Assembly: GCA_910586715.1 (NCBI GenBank)
Contig: CAJUJG010000005.1
Span: forward strand, 62,001 to 126,000
Reading direction: 5' to 3'
DNA length: 64,000 nucleotides
Source of the DNA: an uncultured Lachnospiraceae bacterium
GTDB lineage: Bacteria > Bacillota > Clostridia > Lachnospirales > Lachnospiraceae
Shown here: positions 25,291-33,944 of the stretch, one piece after another
How positions within the stretch are numbered: the first letter of the stretch is position 1
How the letters are laid out: the number at the start of each line of letters is the position of its first letter
Notes under the pieces: generated by a model
Told to the model about the DNA's origin: nothing
What the model saw: only the letters and a program-made list of their open reading frames with translations
The model's database searches: none
Made by a program: the position numbers and the translations under genes

Positions 25291-27950
25291 CTACTGCTGC
25301 CTTTTACAAACAGTTTTCTTACCATATCAACCGGAATCATTGTCATAGCCAGTACAAATACCACACCCCAGCCAGCTATTCCAAACGGCACACAGCTAAA
25401 CATATTTCCAATCCATGTGAACAGTTCAAACGGAACCAATGCTGCATTTACGATTACAGCCTGCACAAGAATAATAGTGAAAAATACTTTTAAAAATCCG
25501 GTATTTTCATTTAATCCCTTAAAAATACCAAATCCATCATCACGGACATTAAATCCGTTAAACAATGCTGCTACAATAAACAATACGAAATATCCCGTAA
25601 GATGCTGTTCTTCCGTATCAAATAAACTCCTGAAAAACGGAACTTTCAGATAAACAAAGCTAATCAAAGTCATCCAAAATCCCATAATCAGGATTTGAGC
25701 CATCATTTTCCTGCTCACAATGCTTTCATCCCTGCGTCTGGGTTTTTCCGTCATATACATCTCAAGCGCCGGCTCATTTCCAAGCATAATTGCACCCAAT
25801 CCGTCCATAACCAAATTCACGAATAACAGATGCGTTACTTTTAAAGGTTCCTCTATTCCAAAAAACGGAGCAATCGCACTTACAATAACTGCCGTAACAT
25901 TAATTACGAGCTGGAATTTACAGAATTTAAGAATGTTATGGTATATCGTCCGTCCATACAGAATCGCATCCTTAATCGACTTGAAATTATCATCTAAAAT
26001 AACGATTTCACCAGCCTCTTTAGCCGCCTCTGTACCGCTTCCCATAGCAAATCCTACATCTGCTCTCTTTAGGGCAGGAGAATCATTTACACCGTCACCC
26101 GTCATTCCGACAACAAGATTCATTTCCTGGCATAACCGCACCATTCGCGACTTATCCGTAGGAAGCGCTCGCGCAATCACTCTAATCTCAGATATGATTT
26201 CCTTGACTTCCTCATCTGTCATCTCATTCAATTGTGCAGACGATAATGCCCGATCCGTACTGTTCTGCAAAAGCCCTGCATCTTTGGCAATCGCAATTGC
26301 CGTTTCCAATCTGTCGCCGGTAATCATGACAACTTGGATACCTGCCCCCTGCACTTCCTTAATCGCTTCCTTCGCCTCTGGTCTGACATCATCCCGAATC
26401 CCCACAAGACCGATAATGACAACATCATCATTTATCGCATTTTCTGTCATTTCTGACTCAGAGTATCCAAAAGCAAGAACACGCATCGCTTTTGATGCCA
26501 GTTCGTCAATTTTTTGGTTTAAAACAGCCATATCAATATCACAAACTGTTCCGGAACCGTCTAAATATTTGTCTGCTTTAGCCAAAAGCCTTTCCGGAGC
26601 TCCTTTATAAAAGGTTTTTCCCGCAGAATCAATACGCGCCTGACTAAATTTATTTGCAGAATTAAATCCCTGCTGCTGCGTAACAGCACATTCCTTATTA
26701 TCTGCCAAAGCCTTAAAAGTTGTCTCTCCAATAAATTTCATCAGCGCCTGATCCGTCGCATTTCCGCCGATTACCTTATGGGAAGCATCAAACATTGACT
26801 GTGTATTCTTTCCGATTGCCAAATCGACAAGCCCTTTCACCTTACTGTGCCTGCTCAGATCAGCGATTGGAATAACGCTGCCGTCACCTAAAAAGAACTC
26901 TACAACCTCAAGCGCGCCTTTTGTAATGGTACCGGTTTTATCGCTGAAAAGAATATTCAGCGAACCTGCCGTCTCAATTCCTTCTGCCTTGCGCACCAAT
27001 ACATTATGATCCAGCATTTTACTCGTGTTCTGCATAAGCACCAGCGAAATCATCAGCGGCAAACCTTCGGGAACTGCGCATACAATAATTACAATTGCCA
27101 GCGACACCGCCTCTACAATATCTTTAACAATTTCCTGTATGCCAATCGAAAAGTACGCGGAAACGCCGCCAGCCGAAATAACAAAGTACGCAAGATATAA
27201 AACTGCAATTACAACGGCTCCGATATAACCGAAAGTCGATATTTGGTTGGCAAGCTTGGAAAGCTTAACCTTTAATGGAGAATCCGGCTCATCTTCCTGC
27301 ATCTCTTCCGCCATTTTGCCCATCATGGTCTTCAAACCGACTTTTCTGACATCAAGAATACCTTCACCGTCAAAAACCACTGCGCCCCTGAACAGGGAAT
27401 GTGCATCCACAAACGTATCTCCCGTTATGTCTTCCGGCAATTCAATGGTTTCATCCGCCTGCGTTTTTTTGCATTCCTCCGCCTCTCCGTTTAATGCGGA
27501 ATTGTCAACACGCAATGCCCCGTCCAGCAAAATACCGTCCGCAGGAATTTTATCCCCTGATTGCAAAAGCACTTTATCACCGACAACGACATCATCGACA
27601 TTAATAACAGTAACAACACCGTTTCTGTGCACCTTGCACTTGTCCTTCTCCGTGCTGTCCTTAAGTTCCCTGTATTTCGTGTCGCTTGCCACACCCGTTT
27701 TGGCGGAAACAACAGCTACAATCAGCACTGCAATAATTGTACCCAGCGGTTCATATATCTCTGCATATCCAAAGAAAAACATTGCAATCATCAATACTGC
27801 GATTGCCAACAGTATTTTAATCATCGGATCGCTGAAGGTTTCTTTAAACTCCTCCCAAAATGTGGTCGGTTCGGAATCCGGAATCTCATTTGAGCCATAT
27901 TGTTTACGTGACTCCTCCACCTCTTTATCTGTAAGTCCATTAAATTTCAT
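25287..27950 (-). CDS. PMCA-type calcium-transporting P-type ATPase
   Basis: An 887-residue P2-type ATPase that should pump Ca2+ out of the cell. Visible motifs: N-terminal cation-ATPase segment (FNGLTDKEVEESRKQYG), actuator loop with SALNGEAEECKK in place of the usual TGES, PEGLP in the fourth membrane helix, phosphorylation motif SDKTGTITKG, KGAPERLL in the nucleotide domain, TGD in the P domain, and the hinge GDGVNDSPALKRADVGFAMG. Ten membrane helices are expected. The start at 27950 is preceded by AGAAGGAG; the in-frame upstream ATG at 28022 lies within a hairpin and is rejected. It sits directly behind three TerD genes, matching the calcium-linked role proposed for Ter proteins. Confidence 0.94.
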   Translation of the reverse strand: MKFNGLTDKEVEESRKQYGSNEIPDSEPTTFWEEFKETFSDPMIKILLAIAVLMIAMFFFGYAEIYEPLGTIIAVLIVAVVSAKTGVASDTKYRELKDSTEKDKCKVHRNGVVTVINVDDVVVGDKVLLQSGDKIPADGILLDGALRVDNSALNGEAEECKKTQADETIELPEDITGDTFVDAHSLFRGAVVFDGEGILDVRKVGLKTMMGKMAEEMQEDEPDSPLKVKLSKLANQISTFGYIGAVVIAVLYLAYFVISAGGVSAYFSIGIQEIVKDIVEAVSLAIVIIVCAVPEGLPLMISLVLMQNTSKMLDHNVLVRKAEGIETAGSLNILFSDKTGTITKGALEVVEFFLGDGSVIPIADLSRHSKVKGLVDLAIGKNTQSMFDASHKVIGGNATDQALMKFIGETTFKALADNKECAVTQQQGFNSANKFSQARIDSAGKTFYKGAPERLLAKADKYLDGSGTVCDIDMAVLNQKIDELASKAMRVLAFGYSESEMTENAINDDVVIIGLVGIRDDVRPEAKEAIKEVQGAGIQVVMITGDRLETAIAIAKDAGLLQNSTDRALSSAQLNEMTDEEVKEIISEIRVIARALPTDKSRMVRLCQEMNLVVGMTGDGVNDSPALKRADVGFAMGSGTEAAKEAGEIVILDDNFKSIKDAILYGRTIYHNILKFCKFQLVINVTAVIVSAIAPFFGIEEPLKVTHLLFVNLVMDGLGAIMLGNEPALEMYMTEKPRRRDESIVSRKMMAQILIMGFWMTLISFVYLKVPFFRSLFDTEEQHLTGYFVLFIVAALFNGFNVRDDGFGIFKGLNENTGFLKVFFTIILVQAVIVNAALVPFELFTWIGNMFSCVPFGIAGWGVVFVLAMTMIPVDMVRKLFVKGSSR

Positions 27951-27977
27951 ATAAAATCTGCTCCTTCTTCTTTTCAT

Positions 27978-28019
27978 AAAGAAGGAGAGAAACCTTATCG
28001 ATAGCTTCTCTCCTTCTTT
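27978..28019 (-). other. Intercistronic hairpin between terD and the calcium ATPase
   Basis: A perfect 14-bp stem AAAGAAGGAGAGAA/TTCTCTCCTTCTTT (27978-27991 with 28006-28019) with a 14-base loop lies between the last terD stop and the ATPase start. It lacks a true T-tract on the minus strand (CTTCTTTATG), so it may be a weak terminator, an attenuator or an mRNA-stability element that sets ATPase expression below TerD. Confidence 0.6.
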
Positions 28020-28031
28020 CATTACTCTTTG

Positions 28032-28619
28032 CTACTGATACCTTCTTGCAAGCTCTCCAACTCCCGGATCATTTGTTCCCTGACCGATTGCATTGAATTT
28101 CCATTCACCATTATGCCTATATATTTCACCAAATATCATAGCCAACATTCCTGAATAGTTCTCTGTTAAGTTGTATTTTAGCATTTCACTGTTATTGCGG
28201 GCATCCACTAACCGGATAAATGCATTTTCAATCATTCCGAAATGCTGGTTTCTCTGAACCGCCTGATAAATATTTACTACAACAATAATACGGTCATATT
28301 CAGCCGGGACACTCGCCAAATCGACTATAATCTGCTCATCATCACCATCGCCTGCACCAGTAAGATTATCTCCCATATGCCGAACCGTTCCAGACTTATG
28401 ATTTAAATTTCCAAAAAAGACAACATCCTCCGGTGCGACTAATTTTCCATTCTTTAGCAATAATGCCGACGCATCACAATCAATCGGCTTTGGCTTTGGT
28501 GCAAAAAATCCGCCTTTCTGCTTTACCTCATCCCATCCTAAACCTACTATTACTTTTGAAAGCCCCGCATTATCCTTTGATAAGCTAACTTTCTGTCCCT
28601 TCTGTAAACTTATTGACAT
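28032..28619 (-). CDS. TerD family protein (third in operon)
   Basis: A 195-residue TerD-domain protein, beginning with the family hallmark SLQKGQKVSL. The calcium-binding parts are present: the acidic turn IDCDASALLL in place of the usual DLDAAAFLL, and GDNLTGAGDGDDEQI. It differs from its two neighbours by a longer insertion (EVKQKGGFFAPKPKP, about residues 31-45) and a shortened end without the GLAALCxxYGIEV terminus; in these respects it resembles YceC rather than YceD/YceE of Bacillus. TerD proteins are cytoplasmic, bind Ca2+ and associate with the membrane in stress responses. It follows the middle terD gene by 14 bases. Confidence 0.94.
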   Translation of the reverse strand: MSISLQKGQKVSLSKDNAGLSKVIVGLGWDEVKQKGGFFAPKPKPIDCDASALLLKNGKLVAPEDVVFFGNLNHKSGTVRHMGDNLTGAGDGDDEQIIVDLASVPAEYDRIIVVVNIYQAVQRNQHFGMIENAFIRLVDARNNSEMLKYNLTENYSGMLAMIFGEIYRHNGEWKFNAIGQGTNDPGVGELARRYQ

Positions 28620-28633
28620 ATTGTTCTCCTTCC

Positions 28634-29215
28634 CTATTCTACCTCAATGCCGTAATTGGAACACAATGCCGCCAATCCGCCTTGATATCCGCTTCCGATT
28701 GCATTAAACTTCCATTCGTTTCCGTTCTTATACAATTCTCCGAAAACAGCTGCTGTTTCAATGGAAAAATCTTCTCCCAAATCATAGCGCAAAAGCTCTT
28801 CTCCTGTCGCTTCATTATAAATACGAATAAACGCATTATTAACTTGTCCAAAATTCTGACACCGTTGTTCCGCCTCATAGATTGTAACCGTGAATGCTAT
28901 TTTCTCAATATTGGATGGTATTTTTGAAAGATCAACCTTAATCTGTTCATCATCCCCATCGCCTGCGCCGGTCAAATTATCTCCCTGATGTATTACCGCT
29001 CCTGACGGATGAGACAGATTTCCAAAAAACACAAAATCTTCCTGTCTGCTTACCATTCCATTATTTGCAAGAAGAAATGCTGCTGTATCCAAATCAAAGC
29101 TTCCGCCTGTATCATACTGATTGGTATCCCAACCCAATCCGACAATAACCTTTGTAAGTCCCGGATTGTTCTTTGTGAGGCTTACCTTCTGTCCTTTTTG
29201 TAAACTAACCGGCAT
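28634..29215 (-). CDS. terD: TerD family protein (second in operon)
   Basis: A 193-residue, full-length TerD protein: SLQKGQKVSLTKNNPGL start, FDLDTAAFLL acidic turn (about residues 40-49), GDNLTGAGDGDDEQI calcium loop, and the GSGYQGGLAALCSNYGIEV end. It is about two-thirds identical by eye to the first TerD protein of the operon, so the two arose by tandem duplication. Spacing of 14-15 bases on both sides, each with a ribosome-binding site, shows tight operon structure. A role in a multimeric, Ca-responsive membrane-associated stress complex is family knowledge. Confidence 0.95.
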   Translation of the reverse strand: MPVSLQKGQKVSLTKNNPGLTKVIVGLGWDTNQYDTGGSFDLDTAAFLLANNGMVSRQEDFVFFGNLSHPSGAVIHQGDNLTGAGDGDDEQIKVDLSKIPSNIEKIAFTVTIYEAEQRCQNFGQVNNAFIRIYNEATGEELLRYDLGEDFSIETAAVFGELYKNGNEWKFNAIGSGYQGGLAALCSNYGIEVE

Positions 29216-29230
29216 ATCGCATTTCCTCCT

Positions 29231-29812
29231 TTATGCTACTTCAATTCCATAATGTCCGCATAATGCTGCTAATCCGCCCTGGAAACCGCTTCCAATTGCA
29301 TTAAACTTCCATTCTCCGTTATTCTTATACAGCTCACCGACAACAACCGCCGTCTCAATGGAAAAATCCTCTCCCAAATCATACCGGATTAATTCCGTAT
29401 TGGTCGCAGAATCCACAATTCGGATAAAGGAATTGGAAACCTGTCCAAAATTCTGATGCCTTGTCTCCGCATCGTAAATGGTAACCGTAAATGCAATCTT
29501 TTCAATATTCGCCGGAATTTTTCCAAGATCAATTTGAATCTGCTCATCGTCGCCTTCGCCTTCACCGGTAAGATTATCGCCCATATGTTTTACGGAACCG
29601 CTTGCATGTTCCAAATTACCGTAAAATACAAACTCTTTCTCCGTCGGGCACTTACCGCTTGCAGCACACATGAATGCAGCTGCGTCCAAATCAAAATCAG
29701 AACCCGAATCAAACGAATTGACATCCCATCCGAGTCCGACCATGATATTTTTCAGTCCCGGATTTCCTTTCGTTAAGTCCACTTTCTGTCCCTTTGCTAA
29801 ATTAATTGGCAT
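29231..29812 (-). CDS. terD: TerD family protein (first in operon)
   Basis: A 193-residue canonical TerD protein with INLAKGQKVDLTKGNPGL, FDLDAAAFMC, GDNLTGEGEGDDEQI and the C-terminal GFQGGLAALCGHYGIEV. Of the four TerD proteins in the island it is closest to the general family consensus, including the full DLDAAAF turn. It follows telA by about 33 bases and leads the run of three terD genes. Confidence 0.96.
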   Translation of the reverse strand: MPINLAKGQKVDLTKGNPGLKNIMVGLGWDVNSFDSGSDFDLDAAAFMCAASGKCPTEKEFVFYGNLEHASGSVKHMGDNLTGEGEGDDEQIQIDLGKIPANIEKIAFTVTIYDAETRHQNFGQVSNSFIRIVDSATNTELIRYDLGEDFSIETAVVVGELYKNNGEWKFNAIGSGFQGGLAALCGHYGIEVA

Positions 29813-29845
29813 TGTTTGTCCTCCTTTATTTTATAAATTTATTAT

Positions 29846-30994
29846 TTAGTTCTTTTTTACCGGCATATGATACATTTTGTTAAATTCCTGTTTAATATTC
29901 TCAAGTCTGACCTGATCTTCCGCCCTTTGTTTTCTGGCGTTTTCCTGAATCTGCCTTGTTTCATCAATACCGCTTACAATGGTTCTCCAGGTTGTCTCAA
30001 GTGTTTCTATCTTAATGGAGCTTCCGGATGCCAAACGTGCTGTCATCTTAGACTGCTCCACAGTATTGCGGGCATTCTCAATCAGCATCCGGTTTGTTTT
30101 TTCATCCAATGCAGCCATTGACTCCGCCTGGATTTTTTGCCGCTTAAGCATAATCGCCTGCGCCAGCGCCTGCTTAAATACAGGCAGTGTAATTATAAAT
30201 GCTGAATTGATTTTCCTGACAAGATTCATATTACTGAATTCCATCGTTTTGATCATCGGGATGGACTGCATCGCAACGTTTTCCGCTGTCCTTAAATCCT
30301 GTGTTCTTTGCTCAAGCATCATCAATGCCTGATTGAGACTTGTCAACTCAAACTGAATGGAATTATCTCCTGTCGCTTCCATATCCGCCTGTCTTTGTGC
30401 AATATATGCTTCGATTTCTTTACAGCCCTGTTCTCCTGCTAAAATATATTTCACAAGTTCGTGATAATAATTCACGTTCGCATCAAAGATTGTACTTAGT
30501 TTTCGGTTAGACTGCTTTATTTCAGTCTCATACTGTTTCAGCTGCACATAGATTTTATCTATCTCCTCACCCATCGTATGATATTTATCTAAAATCTTAT
30601 CCAACTGTTTTCTAAGGCTTTGGAATAATTTTTCAAACAGCCCTGGATTATCGCGAATTTCATCAATATCAAACTTATCCATAATCTTTGCCAATGTATT
30701 CAGCAAATCGCTTGAATCATCCAGCTGCGACATATTCATACTGTTTAAAACCGTATCCGATGCCCTTGATATTTCCTCTGCAACCTCGTTGCCAAACGAA
30801 ACAATTGTATCAAGATTATTTATCTCAATTGTGCTGACAATCGCATCGATCTCTGCAGAATTTACGAGTTCCTGATTCATTCGTTCCCTGTCCGCCACGA
30901 TGTCATACTGTTCGACAACCTCAATTTCATTCTTCGTATCCGGTATTACAGCCGGAGTCTGGGTTACCGCTGTCCTGCCAAAGTTAATTGCCAT
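29846..30994 (-). CDS. telA: Toxic anion resistance protein TelA (YceH-like)
   Basis: A 382-residue, mostly helical cytoplasmic protein of the TelA/KlaA family. Long coiled-coil segments (about 120-190 and 270-360), the EYDIVADRERMNQELVNSAEIDAIVSTI-like N-terminal region and the central EAYIAQRQADMEATGD are typical. TelA is associated with TerD in many genomes and with resistance to tellurite and cell-envelope agents; its mechanism is not known. The ATG at 30994 is preferred because AGAGAGG lies nine bases before it; an ATG at 31000 overlaps the yceG stop and is too close. It is coupled to YceG upstream and leads to the terD genes. Confidence 0.92.
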   Translation of the reverse strand: MAINFGRTAVTQTPAVIPDTKNEIEVVEQYDIVADRERMNQELVNSAEIDAIVSTIEINNLDTIVSFGNEVAEEISRASDTVLNSMNMSQLDDSSDLLNTLAKIMDKFDIDEIRDNPGLFEKLFQSLRKQLDKILDKYHTMGEEIDKIYVQLKQYETEIKQSNRKLSTIFDANVNYYHELVKYILAGEQGCKEIEAYIAQRQADMEATGDNSIQFELTSLNQALMMLEQRTQDLRTAENVAMQSIPMIKTMEFSNMNLVRKINSAFIITLPVFKQALAQAIMLKRQKIQAESMAALDEKTNRMLIENARNTVEQSKMTARLASGSSIKIETLETTWRTIVSGIDETRQIQENARKQRAEDQVRLENIKQEFNKMYHMPVKKN

Positions 30995-30996
30995 AA

Positions 30997-33273
30997 TCAT
31001 GTACCTCTCTTAAAAATAATATCACGCCAAGATTTTGGTCGTGTGTTCAATGGAATCTCCGCAAAATCAGGGACTGTAAGATCATAAATGTATTCCCCTA
31101 TTTGATGTTCCTCCATTAGTTTTTTATTATAGTATCGTTCTATCGTCTGATAACCGGTTGGCACAAAACAGATTACGTCAAATCCTATCAAATTTAAAAA
31201 TGCAATTAAAACAGCGTCATCTAAGGAAACCATTTTCTCACTTGTATTAATATACACAACTTTAGGATTTTTTTTCGTAAAATCAAATTTTTGTATCATT
31301 CGGACAAGGTCCTTTGGGAGATTCATCACGGCAGCAATTACCGCATACTCTGTACCATTTTCAAATGTTCCTCTTATCAGTTTTTCGTCAATCAGCTGCT
31401 GCAGCTTATCCAGCATATGTTCCTGCATTTCATCCCGCAGGACTGCATAGGGATAATGCGCATGTTCCCTGATTTTTTTTCTTTGCAGCTTCCTGTTTTT
31501 ATAGAACTCCGCAGCAAATGCCTTCATCGGGTTGGGCGCTGCGGGCTGGATAAATGGAACATCTTTTATTAAAAAAGTATCCTCTCCTATAAATTCCTTT
31601 ACCGACTGCCAATATGACATTGTTTTTCCGTTCTTAATCCCTGATATTTTTGCAAATATAACCGGAATATTCACGGTATCCTCAATTGTGCTGAAACTTG
31701 GTCTGTACTTAAGCTCCTGATTCCACAAAATCTTAATCTCTTCATACATCGTCTGAAGATTAATAATATTTGCCTTCGAATATTGGCGGTTCCTGTATAT
31801 TCCTGAATCCTGATACATAATTGTATCCAGTTCTCTCTCTGCCTGATAGGCAACTGTCCCGATTTTTACATCTGAATTTTCCCGCGGAAACTTTGCAGCT
31901 GACACAGACTCCTCATAATTGATTTCGTAAAGCAGCGGATCCGTAAGGCAGCATTTTTCATTCAGATTCGGGCTCAAAATCAGTACATCCACCGGAAGTC
32001 TTGCAAGCATCTTTAGAAACAATGCCTCATTTTCATTTTTGCAGCCTCCCATATGAATAAAACAGCTGATATCCGGAGCATTCCAGTTCGCAAACAACTG
32101 CGATTGATACCGTTTTATCCAACACACCAAATATACGCCTTTATTGGTAAGCCTGTTAAAATTCGTATCCGCGTGCTTCGATTCCTCAAGCAAAACATCC
32201 AAAAATGCCTTAACCATTAAACATTGCAGCTCTATATTTGCCGGATGCTGGAGTTTGGAAGACAAATCCATCAGCATCTGATCCTGATTTTGGTAAGTTT
32301 TCCTGTTTACTGCTGCGATTTCTTCCATCGTCGGCTGACTGATTTCCCCGTCAGCAATTACAACTTTGCGCTTTGTACTCTTCAGCTCCTGCCCAAACTG
32401 ATACAGCTCATTGGTATATGTCAGTTTATCTTCAACGCCGTTTATCCTGCAAAAACAATTATAGAACAGCTTGGGATCCGTCCCTCTTGACACAATATTC
32501 TGTAATATATCATCAAGCCCTTTGCCTTCAATCCATGCATTTGTGCAATTAAGCAGTTCCGGTTTTTTCCCGTAAAGCCGCTCTTGTTTTGCTGTTGTCT
32601 GTATCTGCTCACGCACCTGCTTTAAAGAATATCCCCCTGGAAAAGCTGTCATATTCGAAACAATCAATTCATTGGATTGCTTTGATGACGCATCAAGCGC
32701 CTTATAATTTTGGTCGCCCTTATATTGCAGAAGCAGCACATCACATCCTGCATTTGAGAGTATTGAGATAAGCATCAGTTCATAATTGTTTATCTCTCCC
32801 TCATATAATATTTTAGGCACTTCATCTTCTCCGAGGAGATTCACAATCCGTTCAAATTTATAATACAGCCAGCACATAAATTTAATATATGCATTTTTCA
32901 GCATGTTCGCGTTTTTCCCTGCTTTACGCAATGAATCCAAAGAATTATAGAGCGACAGCGCCACATTGTTCCTTTGATACTCTTTCATTCGCGGCAGCCA
33001 TTTTCTCAGGCTTTCGGAAATAAACTCCACATTCATTTGGAAATCCATTCCCATGACTTCTTCATAATACGCTAAATTATTTTTATCAGGATTCGGAATT
33101 TTACCTTCAATCACAACGCCTGACAGCCGCGCCTTTTCGTAATATTTCTTAATAAACTGCCCGATTTCATCTGTATATCCGTTAACTCTGTAAAAATAAA
33201 CGCCTCTGACGGGTCTGCTGTCAAGTTTCAGAAAAAAATCGTCCATTTTATGTATTTTCTGATGTTCAAACAT
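30997..33273 (-). CDS. YceG-like component of the Ter biosynthetic module
   Basis: A 758-residue cytoplasmic protein of the YceG (PF14266-type) family known only from Ter/Yce islands. Three similar segments are visible in it, at about residues 152-190 (VPKILYEGEINNYELMLISI ... GCDVLLL), 401-440 (ISCFIHMGGCKNENEALFLK ... PVDVLIL) and 670-712 (KVVYINTSEKMVSLDDAVLI ... GFDVICF); each is a beta strand, an acidic helix and a G-x-DV-hhh strand. This suggests a repeated Rossmann-like unit. No catalytic motif is recognised, and the reaction is unknown. It is 12 bases after the rhomboid gene and overlaps telA. Confidence 0.85.
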   Translation of the reverse strand: MFEHQKIHKMDDFFLKLDSRPVRGVYFYRVNGYTDEIGQFIKKYYEKARLSGVVIEGKIPNPDKNNLAYYEEVMGMDFQMNVEFISESLRKWLPRMKEYQRNNVALSLYNSLDSLRKAGKNANMLKNAYIKFMCWLYYKFERIVNLLGEDEVPKILYEGEINNYELMLISILSNAGCDVLLLQYKGDQNYKALDASSKQSNELIVSNMTAFPGGYSLKQVREQIQTTAKQERLYGKKPELLNCTNAWIEGKGLDDILQNIVSRGTDPKLFYNCFCRINGVEDKLTYTNELYQFGQELKSTKRKVVIADGEISQPTMEEIAAVNRKTYQNQDQMLMDLSSKLQHPANIELQCLMVKAFLDVLLEESKHADTNFNRLTNKGVYLVCWIKRYQSQLFANWNAPDISCFIHMGGCKNENEALFLKMLARLPVDVLILSPNLNEKCCLTDPLLYEINYEESVSAAKFPRENSDVKIGTVAYQAERELDTIMYQDSGIYRNRQYSKANIINLQTMYEEIKILWNQELKYRPSFSTIEDTVNIPVIFAKISGIKNGKTMSYWQSVKEFIGEDTFLIKDVPFIQPAAPNPMKAFAAEFYKNRKLQRKKIREHAHYPYAVLRDEMQEHMLDKLQQLIDEKLIRGTFENGTEYAVIAAVMNLPKDLVRMIQKFDFTKKNPKVVYINTSEKMVSLDDAVLIAFLNLIGFDVICFVPTGYQTIERYYNKKLMEEHQIGEYIYDLTVPDFAEIPLNTRPKSWRDIIFKRGT

Positions 33274-33285
33274 TGATTTTCACCC

Positions 33286-33876
33286 TTAATATCGATTCAT
33301 TTTGTTTTTGTGCATTACAAAACCAAGCCCTGCTCCTGTCATTCCACCCAAAATATGCGTCAGGTTTGACACGTTATCCCGTATAAACAATCCGTTGTAT
33401 ACCTGCTCGCCTATATAAATCGCAGCAACAAGAATAAATGTAAGCGGTATGCTTCCCTCCCGAATGCTTGTGAAAGAAGAGAGCAGAATAAAAGCAAATA
33501 CAACGCCGCTTGCTCCCAACAGCTGTGAATGCGGGAAAAACATAAAATTAACAATTCCTGTAATCAGCGCAGTTGACAAAATAACAAACAATATATTAGA
33601 AGAACCGTATTTCTCCTCCAAAAGCGGACCGACTACTAAGATTAACATAATATTCCCGATAAAATGACTCCAGCCGGCATGTCCGAATATATGTCCGATA
33701 AACCGGATATACGTAAACAGATTCAACATGGAGGAACGGTATACACTGAATAATAAATTTGTTGACCTGCCCTTTGTTATCATGCCAAGGAGCAGTGAGA
33801 CAAAACAAATTCCTGTAAATCCTAATATTACCGGTGCATTAAAGGATACCTTAATTTTCCTGTTATTTACTGACAT
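33286..33876 (-). CDS. Rhomboid family intramembrane serine protease
   Basis: A 196-residue, six-helix rhomboid. The active-site serine is in GASG (Ser123) and the partner His174 is in SNLTHILGGMTGAGLG; the HFIGN motif (His71, Asn75) in the second helix completes the oxyanion hole, so the enzyme looks active. It lies between the YceG-protease fusion gene and yceG in the same direction. Two proteases next to each other in a Ter island suggest regulated proteolysis of a membrane substrate, which is inference. Confidence 0.93.
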   Translation of the reverse strand: MSVNNRKIKVSFNAPVILGFTGICFVSLLLGMITKGRSTNLLFSVYRSSMLNLFTYIRFIGHIFGHAGWSHFIGNIMLILVVGPLLEEKYGSSNILFVILSTALITGIVNFMFFPHSQLLGASGVVFAFILLSSFTSIREGSIPLTFILVAAIYIGEQVYNGLFIRDNVSNLTHILGGMTGAGLGFVMHKNKMNRY

Positions 33877-33944
33877 ATAAATCCCCCCGTATTGTTTTTC
33901 ATTATATCATTTATACCTACGCATTACAAGTTTTCAATAGTTAT

